A stretch of 8,279 nucleotides of DNA, taken from contig JALRDM010000103.1 of the NCBI GenBank assembly GCA_023262195.1, forward strand, positions 1-8,279. The letters run 5' to 3'. The DNA comes from Salibacteraceae bacterium (lineage in GTDB: Bacteria > Bacteroidota > Bacteroidia > Flavobacteriales_G > Salibacteraceae). The notes under the pieces are model-generated. The model saw only the letters and a list, made by a program, of their open reading frames with translations, made no database searches and was not told the DNA's origin. Below, piece by piece: positions 1 through 7,414 of the stretch. The position numbers were made by a program, and so were the translations under genes. How positions within the stretch are numbered: position 1 is the stretch's first letter; each line of letters opens with the position of its first letter.

Positions 1-140
1 ATTCCTTAACATCACAAAATAGATTCCGTAATAAAACAAAAGGAACTACTGTAGTCACATCCTATGAAGATTTACAAAAGTATTGGAATGATCAATATAT
101 GATAATGAAAGACAATTTATTTACTATTATGTTTGCATAA
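1..140 (+). CDS. C-terminal fragment of an unidentified protein (5' end outside the window)
   Basis: Codons read from base 3 stay open for 45 residues to a TAA at 138-140, while the other two + frames close within the first 32 bases. The residues (ending ...DNLFTIMFA) form a plausible mixed charged and aromatic protein end, but I recognise no family. The stop lies 12 nt before the TetR-type gene on the same strand, so the two could be cotranscribed. A TAnnTTTG box and a palindrome at its end suggest instead that a new transcription unit starts there. The fragment is short enough that a chance open frame cannot be excluded. Confidence 0.45.
   Translation, partial: SLTSQNRFRNKTKGTTVVTSYEDLQKYWNDQYMIMKDNLFTIMFA
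128..135 (+). promoter_or_regulatory. Candidate -7 box (TATGTTTG) of the exporter operon
   Basis: TATGTTTG matches the Bacteroidota -7 consensus TAnnTTTG at every fixed base and ends 17 nt before the repressor start codon. Transcription would begin near 142, giving a leader of about 11 nt. No TTG or TTTG of a -33 element is present at the usual distance (about 105-110), which weakens the call. The box lies inside the last codons of the preceding reading frame. Confidence 0.4.
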
Positions 141-155
141 CATTATAATCTTATG
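136..155 (+). promoter_or_regulatory. 20-bp palindrome over the repressor start: candidate TetR operator
   Basis: The sequence CATAA-c-ATTATAAT-c-TTATG is a dyad centred between 145 and 146; nine of its ten base pairs are symmetric, the only mismatch being C141/C150. It starts directly after the candidate -7 box, covers the predicted transcription start and ends on the ATG (153-155) of the TetR-type gene. Operators of TetR-family repressors are typically palindromes of about 15-28 bp placed over their own promoter, so autoregulation and control of the downstream exporter genes is the natural reading. Binding itself is inferred, and AT-rich DNA forms dyads by chance more easily. Confidence 0.5.
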
Positions 156-830
156 ACTCCACCACAAAATGCTATACAGATTAAGGTTAATCAAAACACC
201 TACATCAAAGACCCTCAGTCCAGTGAACTTGGTCAACGCATCATTTCATCAAGCGTAGAAATGATCTTTGAATTAGGGTTTGAGCAATTCACCTTCAGGA
301 AGATAGCGGCTGAAATTGGCTCAACGGAAGCTTCGATTTACCGATACTTTGAAAGCAAACATATGATGTTGCTCTACTTTATTTCTTGGTATTGGAATTG
401 GACGGAGTACCGCCTGAGTTTATCTCTGGCAAACATTGAGTCTGCTGATGAACGATTGAAAAGATCCTTATCATTATTAACTACTGAGGTTACAGAAGAA
501 GGCAAATTTGAACATATCAACGAAGCCAAGTTACAGCGGATCGTAATTGAAGAATCATCAAAAGCTTATTTAAACAAAGCAGTTGACGATGTCAATAAAG
601 ATGGAGCCTTCGCTGATTATAAAAGAATCGTGGCCAATGTTGCGAGTATTATTCTTGAAATCAATCCAAAGTACAAATATCCGCACATGCTGATCTCAGC
701 GGTAATTGAAGGAGCGCACCACGAGCGATATTTTGCAAAACATTTACCAAGACTTACAGACTCGGTTAAAGGAGAGGATTCGATTGAATGTTTCTTCCTT
801 GACATGGTCACAAAAACAATAAAAAACTAA
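153..830 (+). CDS. TetR/AcrR-family transcriptional repressor
   Basis: A 225-residue DNA-binding regulator, the usual size for the family. The N-terminal helix-turn-helix domain spans about residues 26-75: helix 1 near 26-42 (IISSSVEMIFELGFE), the turn segment TFRKIAAEIG at 47-56, and the recognition helix around EASIYRYFESK (59-69), the last being the hallmark of the family. The rest is helical and would hold the ligand pocket and dimer interface; its sequence does not reveal the inducer. The ATG at 153 is the only reasonable start because the next in-frame ATG falls inside helix 1; it leaves an N-terminal extension of some 23 polar residues. There is no Shine-Dalgarno sequence. The gene ends 3 nt before the ABC transporter gene, so it is probably the first gene of the exporter operon and its local regulator, acting through the palindrome at 136-155. 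Family call is firm; target is inference. Confidence 0.93.
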   Translation: MTPPQNAIQIKVNQNTYIKDPQSSELGQRIISSSVEMIFELGFEQFTFRKIAAEIGSTEASIYRYFESKHMMLLYFISWYWNWTEYRLSLSLANIESADERLKRSLSLLTTEVTEEGKFEHINEAKLQRIVIEESSKAYLNKAVDDVNKDGAFADYKRIVANVASIILEINPKYKYPHMLISAVIEGAHHERYFAKHLPRLTDSVKGEDSIECFFLDMVTKTIKN

Positions 831-833
831 TAG

Positions 834-2558
834 ATGGAATCCACCAAATATTCTCCAATGCAGCGTTTTTGGAGGTTGCTCAAACCCGACCGAGCAGACA
901 TTAGAAACGTGTATGTATACGCGATTTTTAATGGGTTAATAAACCTTTCTCTTCCTCTAGGTATTCAAGCAATCGTAAACCTGATTCAGGGTGGACAGAT
1001 CAATACCTCTTGGGTGGTTTTGGTAGCGATCGTGGTTCTGGGTGTCGGTTTATCTGGTGTACTACAAATATTCCAGCTGAGGATCGTGGAGAACCTTCAA
1101 CAGAAAATTTTCACTAGAGCAGCTTTTGAATTTGCCTATCGTATTCCGAAAATCAGACTCGAAGCGCTTTACAAGAAGTATGCTCCTGAGCTTATGAATC
1201 GATTTTTTGACGTCATGTCTTTACAGAAAGGCTTGACAAAAATTTTGATTGACTTTTCTGCAGCCATACTTCAGATGGTCTTCGGTCTAATCCTACTATC
1301 ATTCTATCACCCATTCTTCATCCTGTTCAGTTTAATTCTTGTGGTGTTTGTCTTTATTGTATTCCGCTTAACTGCGGCCATCGGATTGGCAAAAAGCCTG
1401 GAAGAATCAAAGAATAAGTATAAGGTAGCTTATTGGCTTGAAGAGCTGGCGAGAACGTCAAGCACATTTAAGCTTGCAGGCAAAAGCAGTCTACCTTTAC
1501 AAAAGACAGACAAGGCAGTGGGAAAATACTTGGATGCGCGTGAAGAACATTTCTCCATCTTGGTAAGACAATACTCTTTGATGGTGATATTCAAAGTGAT
1601 CATCGTTACAGGTCTCCTAGCCATCGGTGGTATTCTTGTGATGGAGCAGCTGATGAACATCGGGCAGTTTGTTGCAGCAGAAATCATCATCCTCTTAATT
1701 ATCACCTCCGTAGAGAAAATTGTACTCAGCATTGAGACCATTTATGATGTACTCACTGGTCTAGAGAAAATTGGACAAGTAACCGACCTTGAACTGGAAA
1801 ATGATGAAGGAGTGGACTTGAGTCAAGAGTGCCAAGAAACTCCAGTCTATCTCAAGTTTGATCAAGTAAGTTTCATTTATCCTGGAAACAAACAAAAATC
1901 TCTCAATAATGTGAGTTTTGAGGTTTCTTCAGGCGAGCGTATTATGGTCACTGGGGGTAACCTCTCTGGTAAGAGTACTTTACTGCAGATAGTCGCTGGA
2001 TTATATGATGTAAATGATGGCACTATCAGCTACCAAGGACTTTCCAAGAGAAGTATTTCGAGTGAATCGTTGAGATCAATTATGGGCGATTGCTTATCCC
2101 AAGAACAGCTATTTGAGGGAACGATCTTAGAAAACTTAACCTTAAATGATCCTACAATCAGTCTTAAGGATGTGAAACAAGTATTGAAAGACCTCGGTAT
2201 TAGCGATTTTATTGGCCAACTTTATGATGGCTTGGAAACCGAGATCGAACCGCAGGGAGCTAATTTACCGCGGAGTATTGGTCAGTTGCTATTGATTGCC
2301 AGAGGTGTGGTAAAAAGGCCAAAAATTCTCCTTCTTGAAGATGCGCTCGAGCATTTAGATGAAAAACATCGTAAATGTGTGATCGACTACATCACTGATC
2401 CCGCACGAAACTGGACATTAATGGCTTCATCTACAGACTCTTACTTGGCAAGTAAGTCAGACCGGTTATTCCTAATGGAAGATGGAGAGGTTGTTAAAGT
2501 AGGAAGCTATGAAGAGTTAAAGTCAACCCTTAACCTTAAAAACAACGGCCATGCTTAA
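834..2558 (+). CDS. ABC exporter half-transporter (membrane domain plus ATPase domain) with atypical ATPase motifs
   Basis: A 574-residue inner membrane protein with the type I ABC exporter layout. Six membrane spans lie near residues 25-48, 58-80, 136-157, 159-182, 246-270 and 277-300; the nucleotide-binding domain covers about 338-565. The A-loop tyrosine (Y349) and Q-loop glutamine (Q423, SQEQLFEGTI) are present. Walker A reads GGNLSGKS (374-381): lysine K380 is kept but the second glycine is L377. Where LSGGQ is expected, an ungapped alignment gives LPRSI (478-482). Walker B ends LLLED (499-503) instead of LLLDE, and the H-loop histidine is T534; D509 of the D-loop remains. No N-terminal C39 peptidase domain is present, so it is not a bacteriocin-processing type. 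The frame is intact and flanking family features align without gaps, so a sequencing error is unlikely. The ATG follows a TAA-TAG pair closing the repressor gene, suggesting translational coupling. Substrate unknown; the HlyD and TolC partners downstream imply export across both membranes. Confidence 0.9.
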   Translation: MESTKYSPMQRFWRLLKPDRADIRNVYVYAIFNGLINLSLPLGIQAIVNLIQGGQINTSWVVLVAIVVLGVGLSGVLQIFQLRIVENLQQKIFTRAAFEFAYRIPKIRLEALYKKYAPELMNRFFDVMSLQKGLTKILIDFSAAILQMVFGLILLSFYHPFFILFSLILVVFVFIVFRLTAAIGLAKSLEESKNKYKVAYWLEELARTSSTFKLAGKSSLPLQKTDKAVGKYLDAREEHFSILVRQYSLMVIFKVIIVTGLLAIGGILVMEQLMNIGQFVAAEIIILLIITSVEKIVLSIETIYDVLTGLEKIGQVTDLELENDEGVDLSQECQETPVYLKFDQVSFIYPGNKQKSLNNVSFEVSSGERIMVTGGNLSGKSTLLQIVAGLYDVNDGTISYQGLSKRSISSESLRSIMGDCLSQEQLFEGTILENLTLNDPTISLKDVKQVLKDLGISDFIGQLYDGLETEIEPQGANLPRSIGQLLLIARGVVKRPKILLLEDALEHLDEKHRKCVIDYITDPARNWTLMASSTDSYLASKSDRLFLMEDGEVVKVGSYEELKSTLNLKNNGHA

Positions 2559-3921
2559 TATCACTCAAAACACGGTAGCGGATCAGCTAAGAGCCCATAA
2601 CCTACCTTCTCTCAATGAGGTTGAAAGTAGAGTATCGAACAAGGTATTACGAAGATCATTGGGAATCTTTTTCGGAATACTTCTGGTCATGATGTTTGTG
2701 CCTTGGACACAGAATATCAGGTCAGCAGGAAACATGACCACAATTCATCCTGACCAAAGGCCCCAAACAATTCACTCAATCATCGCGGGAAGAATTGAGA
2801 GCTGGCATGTGAAGGAAGGAGACTATGTGAATAAAGGTGATACCATAATCCGTATCTCAGAGATTAAAGATGATTACTTTGACCCCAAGCTACTCGAAAG
2901 AACACAAGAGCAACTCACCGCAAAGGAGATGTCAGTTTCTAGTTATATGGAAAAAGTCAAGGCTTTAGACAATCAAATTGACGCACTGGTTGCTAACGGT
3001 AAGCTTAAGCTAGAGCAAACCAAAAACAAACTAAAGCAAGCGCATTTAAAGGTTCAAAGTGACAGCATTAAGTACGAAGCGGCACAAACAAATTATCAAA
3101 TTGCCCAAGCACAGTATGATCGAATGATTGAAATGGAAAGGGAGGGTTTAAAATCACTTACCGATCTTGAAAAGCGAAAACTGACCTTGCAGAAGCGAGA
3201 AGCGGAAATCATTGAGGCAGAAAACGATTTACTAACAAGCAAGAATGAATTGATTAATGCAAAAGTGGAGATCAACTCGATTCAAGCTAAATTTAGGGAT
3301 GATATATCTAAAGCCGAGTCAGATAAGTATACAGCAATGAGCAGTATGTATGACGCAGAAGCCGTTGTAACAAAGCTTCAAAACCAATTCATGAACTATA
3401 CGGTTCGGGCGGGCATGTATTTTATCACTGCTCCTCAGGATGGATATATCACAAAGGTGATACAGGCAGGTATAGGAGAAACAATTAAGGAAGGCTCTGC
3501 CATTGTGAGTATCATGCCATCGCGATATGACCTTGCTGTCCAGCTCTATGTGAAACCACTCGATTTACCCTTGGTGAAAAAAGGACAGCACGTACGTATA
3601 CAGTTCGATGGTTGGCCAGCAATTGTATTCTCAGGTTGGCCAAATACGAGCTATGGCACCTATGGCGGAACTGTGTTTGCTATAGATAATTTTATTAGTG
3701 ATAACGGCATGTATCGCGTACTTGTAGCGCCTGATACTGCGGATCATCCATGGCCAGATGCACTTCGAGTTGGCGCTGGCACAAGAAACTTTATGCTTTT
3801 ACAAGATGTGCCAATATGGTACGAATTATGGCGACAAATCAACGGCTTCCCGCCCGACTATTATGTTGACGATATGAACCTAATCGGGAGCGATAAATCA
3901 GACTCAAAAGAAAAGAAATGA
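2551..3921 (+). CDS. HlyD-family membrane fusion (periplasmic adaptor) protein
   Basis: A 456-residue adaptor that would join the ABC protein in the inner membrane to the outer membrane channel. It has a cytoplasmic N-terminus, one membrane span near 36-51, a first lipoyl half-motif near 72-103 (GRIESWHVKEGDYVNKGD), a long alpha-helical hairpin rich in K, E, Q and A near 112-285, the second lipoyl half near 290-322 (TAPQDGYITKVIQAGIGETIKEG), and a beta-barrel domain near 323-395. The stretch after about 396 is an added tail ending in a tryptophan- and tyrosine-rich segment (PIWYELWRQI, then NGFPPDYY, 421-438). The chosen ATG overlaps the end of the ABC gene by 8 nt and has no Shine-Dalgarno sequence; coupled translation is likely. 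The hairpin is much longer than in the RND-pump adaptors AcrA or MexA, fitting type I secretion-like adaptors. Family call is firm; cargo cannot be read from it. Confidence 0.93.
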   Translation: MLNITQNTVADQLRAHNLPSLNEVESRVSNKVLRRSLGIFFGILLVMMFVPWTQNIRSAGNMTTIHPDQRPQTIHSIIAGRIESWHVKEGDYVNKGDTIIRISEIKDDYFDPKLLERTQEQLTAKEMSVSSYMEKVKALDNQIDALVANGKLKLEQTKNKLKQAHLKVQSDSIKYEAAQTNYQIAQAQYDRMIEMEREGLKSLTDLEKRKLTLQKREAEIIEAENDLLTSKNELINAKVEINSIQAKFRDDISKAESDKYTAMSSMYDAEAVVTKLQNQFMNYTVRAGMYFITAPQDGYITKVIQAGIGETIKEGSAIVSIMPSRYDLAVQLYVKPLDLPLVKKGQHVRIQFDGWPAIVFSGWPNTSYGTYGGTVFAIDNFISDNGMYRVLVAPDTADHPWPDALRVGAGTRNFMLLQDVPIWYELWRQINGFPPDYYVDDMNLIGSDKSDSKEKK

Positions 3922-5318
3922 GACTCGCAGCTTTTTTGCTGGTTTTTATTTGGACCACCTCCTTCTCCCAATCTGTGGAGCTGAAAACGCTCACAGAAAC
4001 CGAGTATATGGAACGAGTCTTAATGCACCATCCGCTGGCCAAGCAGGCCGACCTACGCATTGCTCAGGGTAACGCCTATGTAATGAAGGCGCGTGGCAGC
4101 TTTGACCCAAAGCTTGGAGCTGATTTGAACCAAAAATACTTCGATGATAAACCCTATTACTCGCTGCTCGATGCTGGCCTCAAGGTTCCTACATGGTTCG
4201 GTCTGCAATTTCAAGGTGGGTATGAAAGCAACCGCGGTCAGTTTTTAAATCCAGAAAATAGCGACCCCACCGATGGATTGGTATATGCTGGCGTAGCTCT
4301 TCCACTAGGACAAGGTTTGTTTATAGATGAACGCAGGGCAATGTTGCGCCAAGCACAGGTGTATCAAGAAAGTACTGAGGTACAACGACAGGCGATGATC
4401 AACGAGCTTTTATATGAAGCTGCATCGGCTTACTGGAATTGGTTTGCATCGTATAATATTATGCTTGTTTACGAAGAAGGTCTTGAACTGGCTACCACTC
4501 GATTCATTGCAGTTAAACGAAGTGCCGTTCTAGGCGATGTGCCAACCATTGATACACTTGAATCAGGCATTCAGGTTCAGAATCGACAGTTAATGTTACA
4601 GCAGTCTCAGCTGGATTTTGCAAATGCCACCGCCCTACTCGAGACATATTTGTGGGAAGACGGCACCATACCATTGGAGATTGATGAGAACACCGTTGCT
4701 CCAAATTTCGAAGAAACAGAGTCGCTATCACTGAACCCCACATACGTTAATCAGCTTGATAGCTTGAGCCAAACCCATCCGCTACTACAGCAGTATCGCT
4801 ATAAAATCGAGCAACTTGAAATAGAACAACGCTGGAAACGAGAGCAATTGAAACCCACGCTTAACCTGAAATACAACGCCTTAAGTGAGCCAGTAAATGG
4901 TGACGTCTTGTCGGCTTACTCCCCAAACAATTACAATTGGGGACTAGAATTTGGTATGCCGTTGTTTCTGAGAAAAGAGCGTGGAGACATGCGTTTAAAC
5001 GCCATCAAAATTCAAGATGCCGAATTCGACATCTTCGACAAAGAGCAAGCGTTGCTATTTAAAGCACAAGCATCGCTCAATGATTGGCAAACGACTGATC
5101 AGCAAGTAAATCTATATCGGAGAACAGTGCGTGACTATGCAGGTTTACTTGCGGGTGAACGAACCCTGTTCAGAAATGGTGAGAGTTCGCTTTTCATGGT
5201 AAACAGTCGGGAGCTTGGCTATTTAAGTACAAAGGTTAAGTTGGTTGAACTGATTACAAAAAACCGAAAAGCTCGCATCAGCGCTGACTATGCATTTGGT
5301 ATTCTTGGCACGAATTAA
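3918..5318 (+). CDS. TolC-family outer membrane efflux/secretion channel
   Basis: A 466-residue outer membrane factor, expected as a trimer forming a beta-barrel plus periplasmic helical tunnel. The signal peptide is residues 1-17 with likely cleavage before Q18 (TTSFS/Q), a usual site in Bacteroidota; there is no lipobox cysteine. The family's internal duplication is visible: MHHPLAKQADLRIAQGNAY (36-54) followed by a strand region (about 60-130) parallels THPLLQQYRYKIEQLEIEQ (286-304) followed by strands (about 312-352). Each half ends in long helices (about 135-245 and 355-455) with the matching segments GDVPTIDTLESGIQVQNRQ (206-224) and GESSLFMVNSRELGYLSTK (421-439). Both copies are complete, so the protein is full length. 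The ATG overlaps the stop of the adaptor gene as ATGA, a strong sign of coupled translation and of joint function in one conduit. Confidence 0.94.
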   Translation: MRLAAFLLVFIWTTSFSQSVELKTLTETEYMERVLMHHPLAKQADLRIAQGNAYVMKARGSFDPKLGADLNQKYFDDKPYYSLLDAGLKVPTWFGLQFQGGYESNRGQFLNPENSDPTDGLVYAGVALPLGQGLFIDERRAMLRQAQVYQESTEVQRQAMINELLYEAASAYWNWFASYNIMLVYEEGLELATTRFIAVKRSAVLGDVPTIDTLESGIQVQNRQLMLQQSQLDFANATALLETYLWEDGTIPLEIDENTVAPNFEETESLSLNPTYVNQLDSLSQTHPLLQQYRYKIEQLEIEQRWKREQLKPTLNLKYNALSEPVNGDVLSAYSPNNYNWGLEFGMPLFLRKERGDMRLNAIKIQDAEFDIFDKEQALLFKAQASLNDWQTTDQQVNLYRRTVRDYAGLLAGERTLFRNGESSLFMVNSRELGYLSTKVKLVELITKNRKARISADYAFGILGTN

Positions 5319-5323
5319 TAAAG

Positions 5324-5330
5324 AAGGGAG
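5324..5330 (+). promoter_or_regulatory. Ribosome binding site of the MscS-like gene
   Basis: AAGGGAG sits 6 nt before the ATG at 5337 and is close to the Shine-Dalgarno consensus. It fixes the start of the channel gene and stands out because the repressor, ABC and HlyD genes upstream have no such site, suggesting this last gene is translated independently of its neighbours. Confidence 0.6.
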
Positions 5331-5336
5331 TTTAAG

Positions 5337-5831
5337 ATGTTTATACTAAGCATTGAATTGATTGAAACAGCGATCGTAATCCTATTGATGATCGTAGCTC
5401 AATTCATCTCAAACCGAGCGATTAACAACGCTTTGAAGCGTTTCCGTTTTACACTTCAGCGCAGGCGCCTTATTACCAAATTGATCAATTTCATTGTTTT
5501 TCTGCTTTCAGCCATTGCTATAGTGGCCATTTGGGGCATAGATCAAAGCGAACTTTTCCTATTTCTCTCATCTGTAGTTACGGTAATAGGTATTGCCTTT
5601 TTTGCTCAGTGGTCTCTACTGTCAAACATGACTTCTGCTTTGATATTATTTTTCAATCATCCGGTTAAAATTGGCGACTCCATTGAGATTTTTGACAAGG
5701 ACTTTCCCGTGAAGGGCACCATCAAAAACATCGGATATTACTTCGTGCAAATTGAAACGGAAAACAAGCAGCTATACACGATACCAAATTCGGTTTTACT
5801 TCAAAAAATGATCTCTGTTAAAATCAATTGA
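5337..5831 (+). CDS. Short MscS-like small-conductance mechanosensitive channel
   Basis: A 164-residue inner membrane protein with three spans near 7-24, 46-67 and 72-107. The third contains the glycine/alanine-bearing pore stretch VVTVIGIAFFAQWSLLSN (80-97) of MscS channels. It is followed by the beta domain (about 108-164) with the family segments FFNHPVKIGDSIEI (105-118) and YTIPNSVLLQKMI (147-159). The protein stops right after this domain and lacks the C-terminal alpha/beta cage of E. coli MscS (286 residues). The 72 nt after the stop are too short to hold a lost cage domain, so this is a compact version rather than a frameshifted gene. It begins 18 nt after the TolC-type gene, with its own ribosome binding site, and is probably the last gene of the exporter operon. 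Likely role is release of solutes under membrane tension; any direct part in the exporter is speculation. Confidence 0.88.
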   Translation: MFILSIELIETAIVILLMIVAQFISNRAINNALKRFRFTLQRRRLITKLINFIVFLLSAIAIVAIWGIDQSELFLFLSSVVTVIGIAFFAQWSLLSNMTSALILFFNHPVKIGDSIEIFDKDFPVKGTIKNIGYYFVQIETENKQLYTIPNSVLLQKMISVKIN

Positions 5832-5883
5832 CTGACAGGAAAACCATCGCGTTTGTAATCAAACCAATTACTGAAGATGTAAG

Positions 5884-5904
5884 GCTGCATAATCAGCACT
5901 TTTT
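5884..5904 (+). terminator. Weak candidate terminator of the exporter operon
   Basis: GCTG (5884-5887) and CAGC (5894-5897) can pair around the 6-nt loop CATAAT, followed closely by TTTTT (5900-5904). It lies in the 72-nt gap between two convergent genes, where a terminator is expected. The stem has only 4 bp, so the structure is marginal; no better hairpin was seen in the gap on either strand. Confidence 0.25.
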
Positions 5905-7391
5905 CACTCATTCACACTAAGCGAATCTGCTATGGAACGATCGTTGGCTAATCTCGGCAACTTATTTTGACCACCGAGTTTCCCTTTGCTCTCCATATAA
6001 TTATTGAATTCACCCTTGGGCAGCTTCTTAATGACAAGTGAGCGCAGCACACTACCAGCAATCAAATCATCATAGTACTTGTTTCGCGATCTAAGCGCTA
6101 GATCCAATGACTCAGCAAACCCAATTGGTATATCTGAAGCACATTCTACAAACCACTCGTGATATGGCAGACCGTCTTGAGGATTCACTTCTGGTGCTAC
6201 ATGAAATTCATTGACTAAAAGGTTGAAGTGTGAAGAAACTTCACTCATGGCACCCTCCACTTCTTCTGCGATAACATGCTCGCCAAATGCAGAAATAAAA
6301 TGAGCAATTCTCCCTGTCACAAGTATCTTATAAGGCGTTGTGGATATAAACTTCACCGTATCTCCGATGAGGTAGCCCCACAAACCACTCGATGTATTGA
6401 GCACTACTGCGTAGTTAACTCCTATTTCTACCTCAGCGAGGGTAAGCCTTGATGGATGTTCGTTGTGTATTTCACTAACTGGGATGAATTCATAAAAGAT
6501 GCCTCCATCTAAGTTGAGGAGTAAACCTGGGGATCTATAATCATCCTGAAACGCAATAAAGCCTTCAGATGCAGGATAAGTCTCAAGCGAGTCTATTTCC
6601 TTGCCAATCCGTTCATTAAAAAGTGTTCGATATGGATCAAAATTCACTCCACCATGCGCGAATACTGAAAGGTTTGGAAATATATCAGCGATGGTATTCT
6701 TACCCGTTTTTTTAATCAATCGCTCAAAATACATCTGAACCCATGGCGGAATGCCACTAATCAAACGCATGTCTTGATCCACTGTTTCATCAACAATGGC
6801 ATCAATCTTTGCTTCCCAATTTTCAATGCAATTCGTGGCCATTGATGGAAGCCGGTTTCGCTGCAAATAACTTGGTACGTGGTGCGCTACAATACCCGAT
6901 AATCGACCGATTTTAATCCCGTTTGCCGCTTGCATAACCGGACTTCCTTGCAGGAAAATCATTTTTCCTTCAGTGAATGATACATTTCCAGAGTCATGGA
7001 TATACTTAAGAAGTGTACTTCTCGCAGCACGAATTTGAGCTGCGATACCATGATCGCTCATTGGAATATACTTAGCACCAGAGGTAGTTCCAGAAGTAGT
7101 ACAGAAATATTTAGGCAAACCAGGATAAAGCACATCTCGCTCGCCTGCTTGTATTCTTTGGATATATGATTTTAATCCCTCATAATCGGTGATGGGTATG
7201 GCTTCACTCCAATCGCTCATTGCAAGACGATTGTTGACCGAATGTGCTTTACCAAAAGCTGTGTTCGAAAGTTGCTCTACTAAAAAACGAAATGTGCTTT
7301 CTTGAGTTGCGATAGGATCATCACTCCACTTCTTGATTTTAGCCACCTCGCGTTTGGCCAACAACTTTGCACCGATTGCCTTAACTCCCAC
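5904..7391 (-). CDS. GH3-family acyl-adenylating (amido synthetase-like) enzyme
   Basis: A 495-residue, full-length cytoplasmic member of the GH3 superfamily. Plant members adenylate a carboxylic acid such as indole-acetic or jasmonic acid and transfer it to an amino acid; substrates of bacterial members are largely unknown. All three nucleotide-binding motifs are visible: TTSGTTSGAK (98-107), YPASEG (272-277) and the GLWGYLIGD segment (336-344). The C-terminal domain carries FGEHVIAEEVEGAM (369-382) and the lysine-rich GKLGGQNKLPRL (470-481) expected to close over the active site. The start is GTG at 7389-7391: an in-frame TAG lies a few codons upstream and no ATG or TTG intervenes. The GTG has only a poor ribosome binding site, and the gene follows the MarC-type gene by 23 nt, so coupled expression is likely. 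The convergent neighbour is the MscS-like gene. Family is certain; acid and amine substrates cannot be told from the sequence. Confidence 0.93.
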   Translation of the reverse strand: MGVKAIGAKLLAKREVAKIKKWSDDPIATQESTFRFLVEQLSNTAFGKAHSVNNRLAMSDWSEAIPITDYEGLKSYIQRIQAGERDVLYPGLPKYFCTTSGTTSGAKYIPMSDHGIAAQIRAARSTLLKYIHDSGNVSFTEGKMIFLQGSPVMQAANGIKIGRLSGIVAHHVPSYLQRNRLPSMATNCIENWEAKIDAIVDETVDQDMRLISGIPPWVQMYFERLIKKTGKNTIADIFPNLSVFAHGGVNFDPYRTLFNERIGKEIDSLETYPASEGFIAFQDDYRSPGLLLNLDGGIFYEFIPVSEIHNEHPSRLTLAEVEIGVNYAVVLNTSSGLWGYLIGDTVKFISTTPYKILVTGRIAHFISAFGEHVIAEEVEGAMSEVSSHFNLLVNEFHVAPEVNPQDGLPYHEWFVECASDIPIGFAESLDLALRSRNKYYDDLIAGSVLRSLVIKKLPKGEFNNYMESKGKLGGQNKLPRLANDRSIADSLSVNE

Positions 7392-7414
7392 AAAAACGAA
7401 TGTACTCGCCTAGG

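Noticed and set aside
2265..2288. SIGQ (481-484) in the ABC protein as a shifted but nearly normal SGGQ signature
   Set aside because: Using it requires a two-residue shift, whereas the segments before it (GANL) and after it (LLLIAR to the D-loop aspartate) align to the family without any gap. The signature is therefore judged degenerate, though the shifted reading stays possible.
2337..2342. Walker B glutamate/aspartate order as a sequencing error
   Set aside because: Turning GAA-GAT into GAT-GAA needs two substitutions, and the signature and H-loop are altered independently, so a shared biological cause is more likely than error.
3839..4060. 73-codon - strand open frame across the HlyD/TolC junction
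   Set aside because: It covers an ATGA-coupled junction of two clear genes and has no recognisable content.
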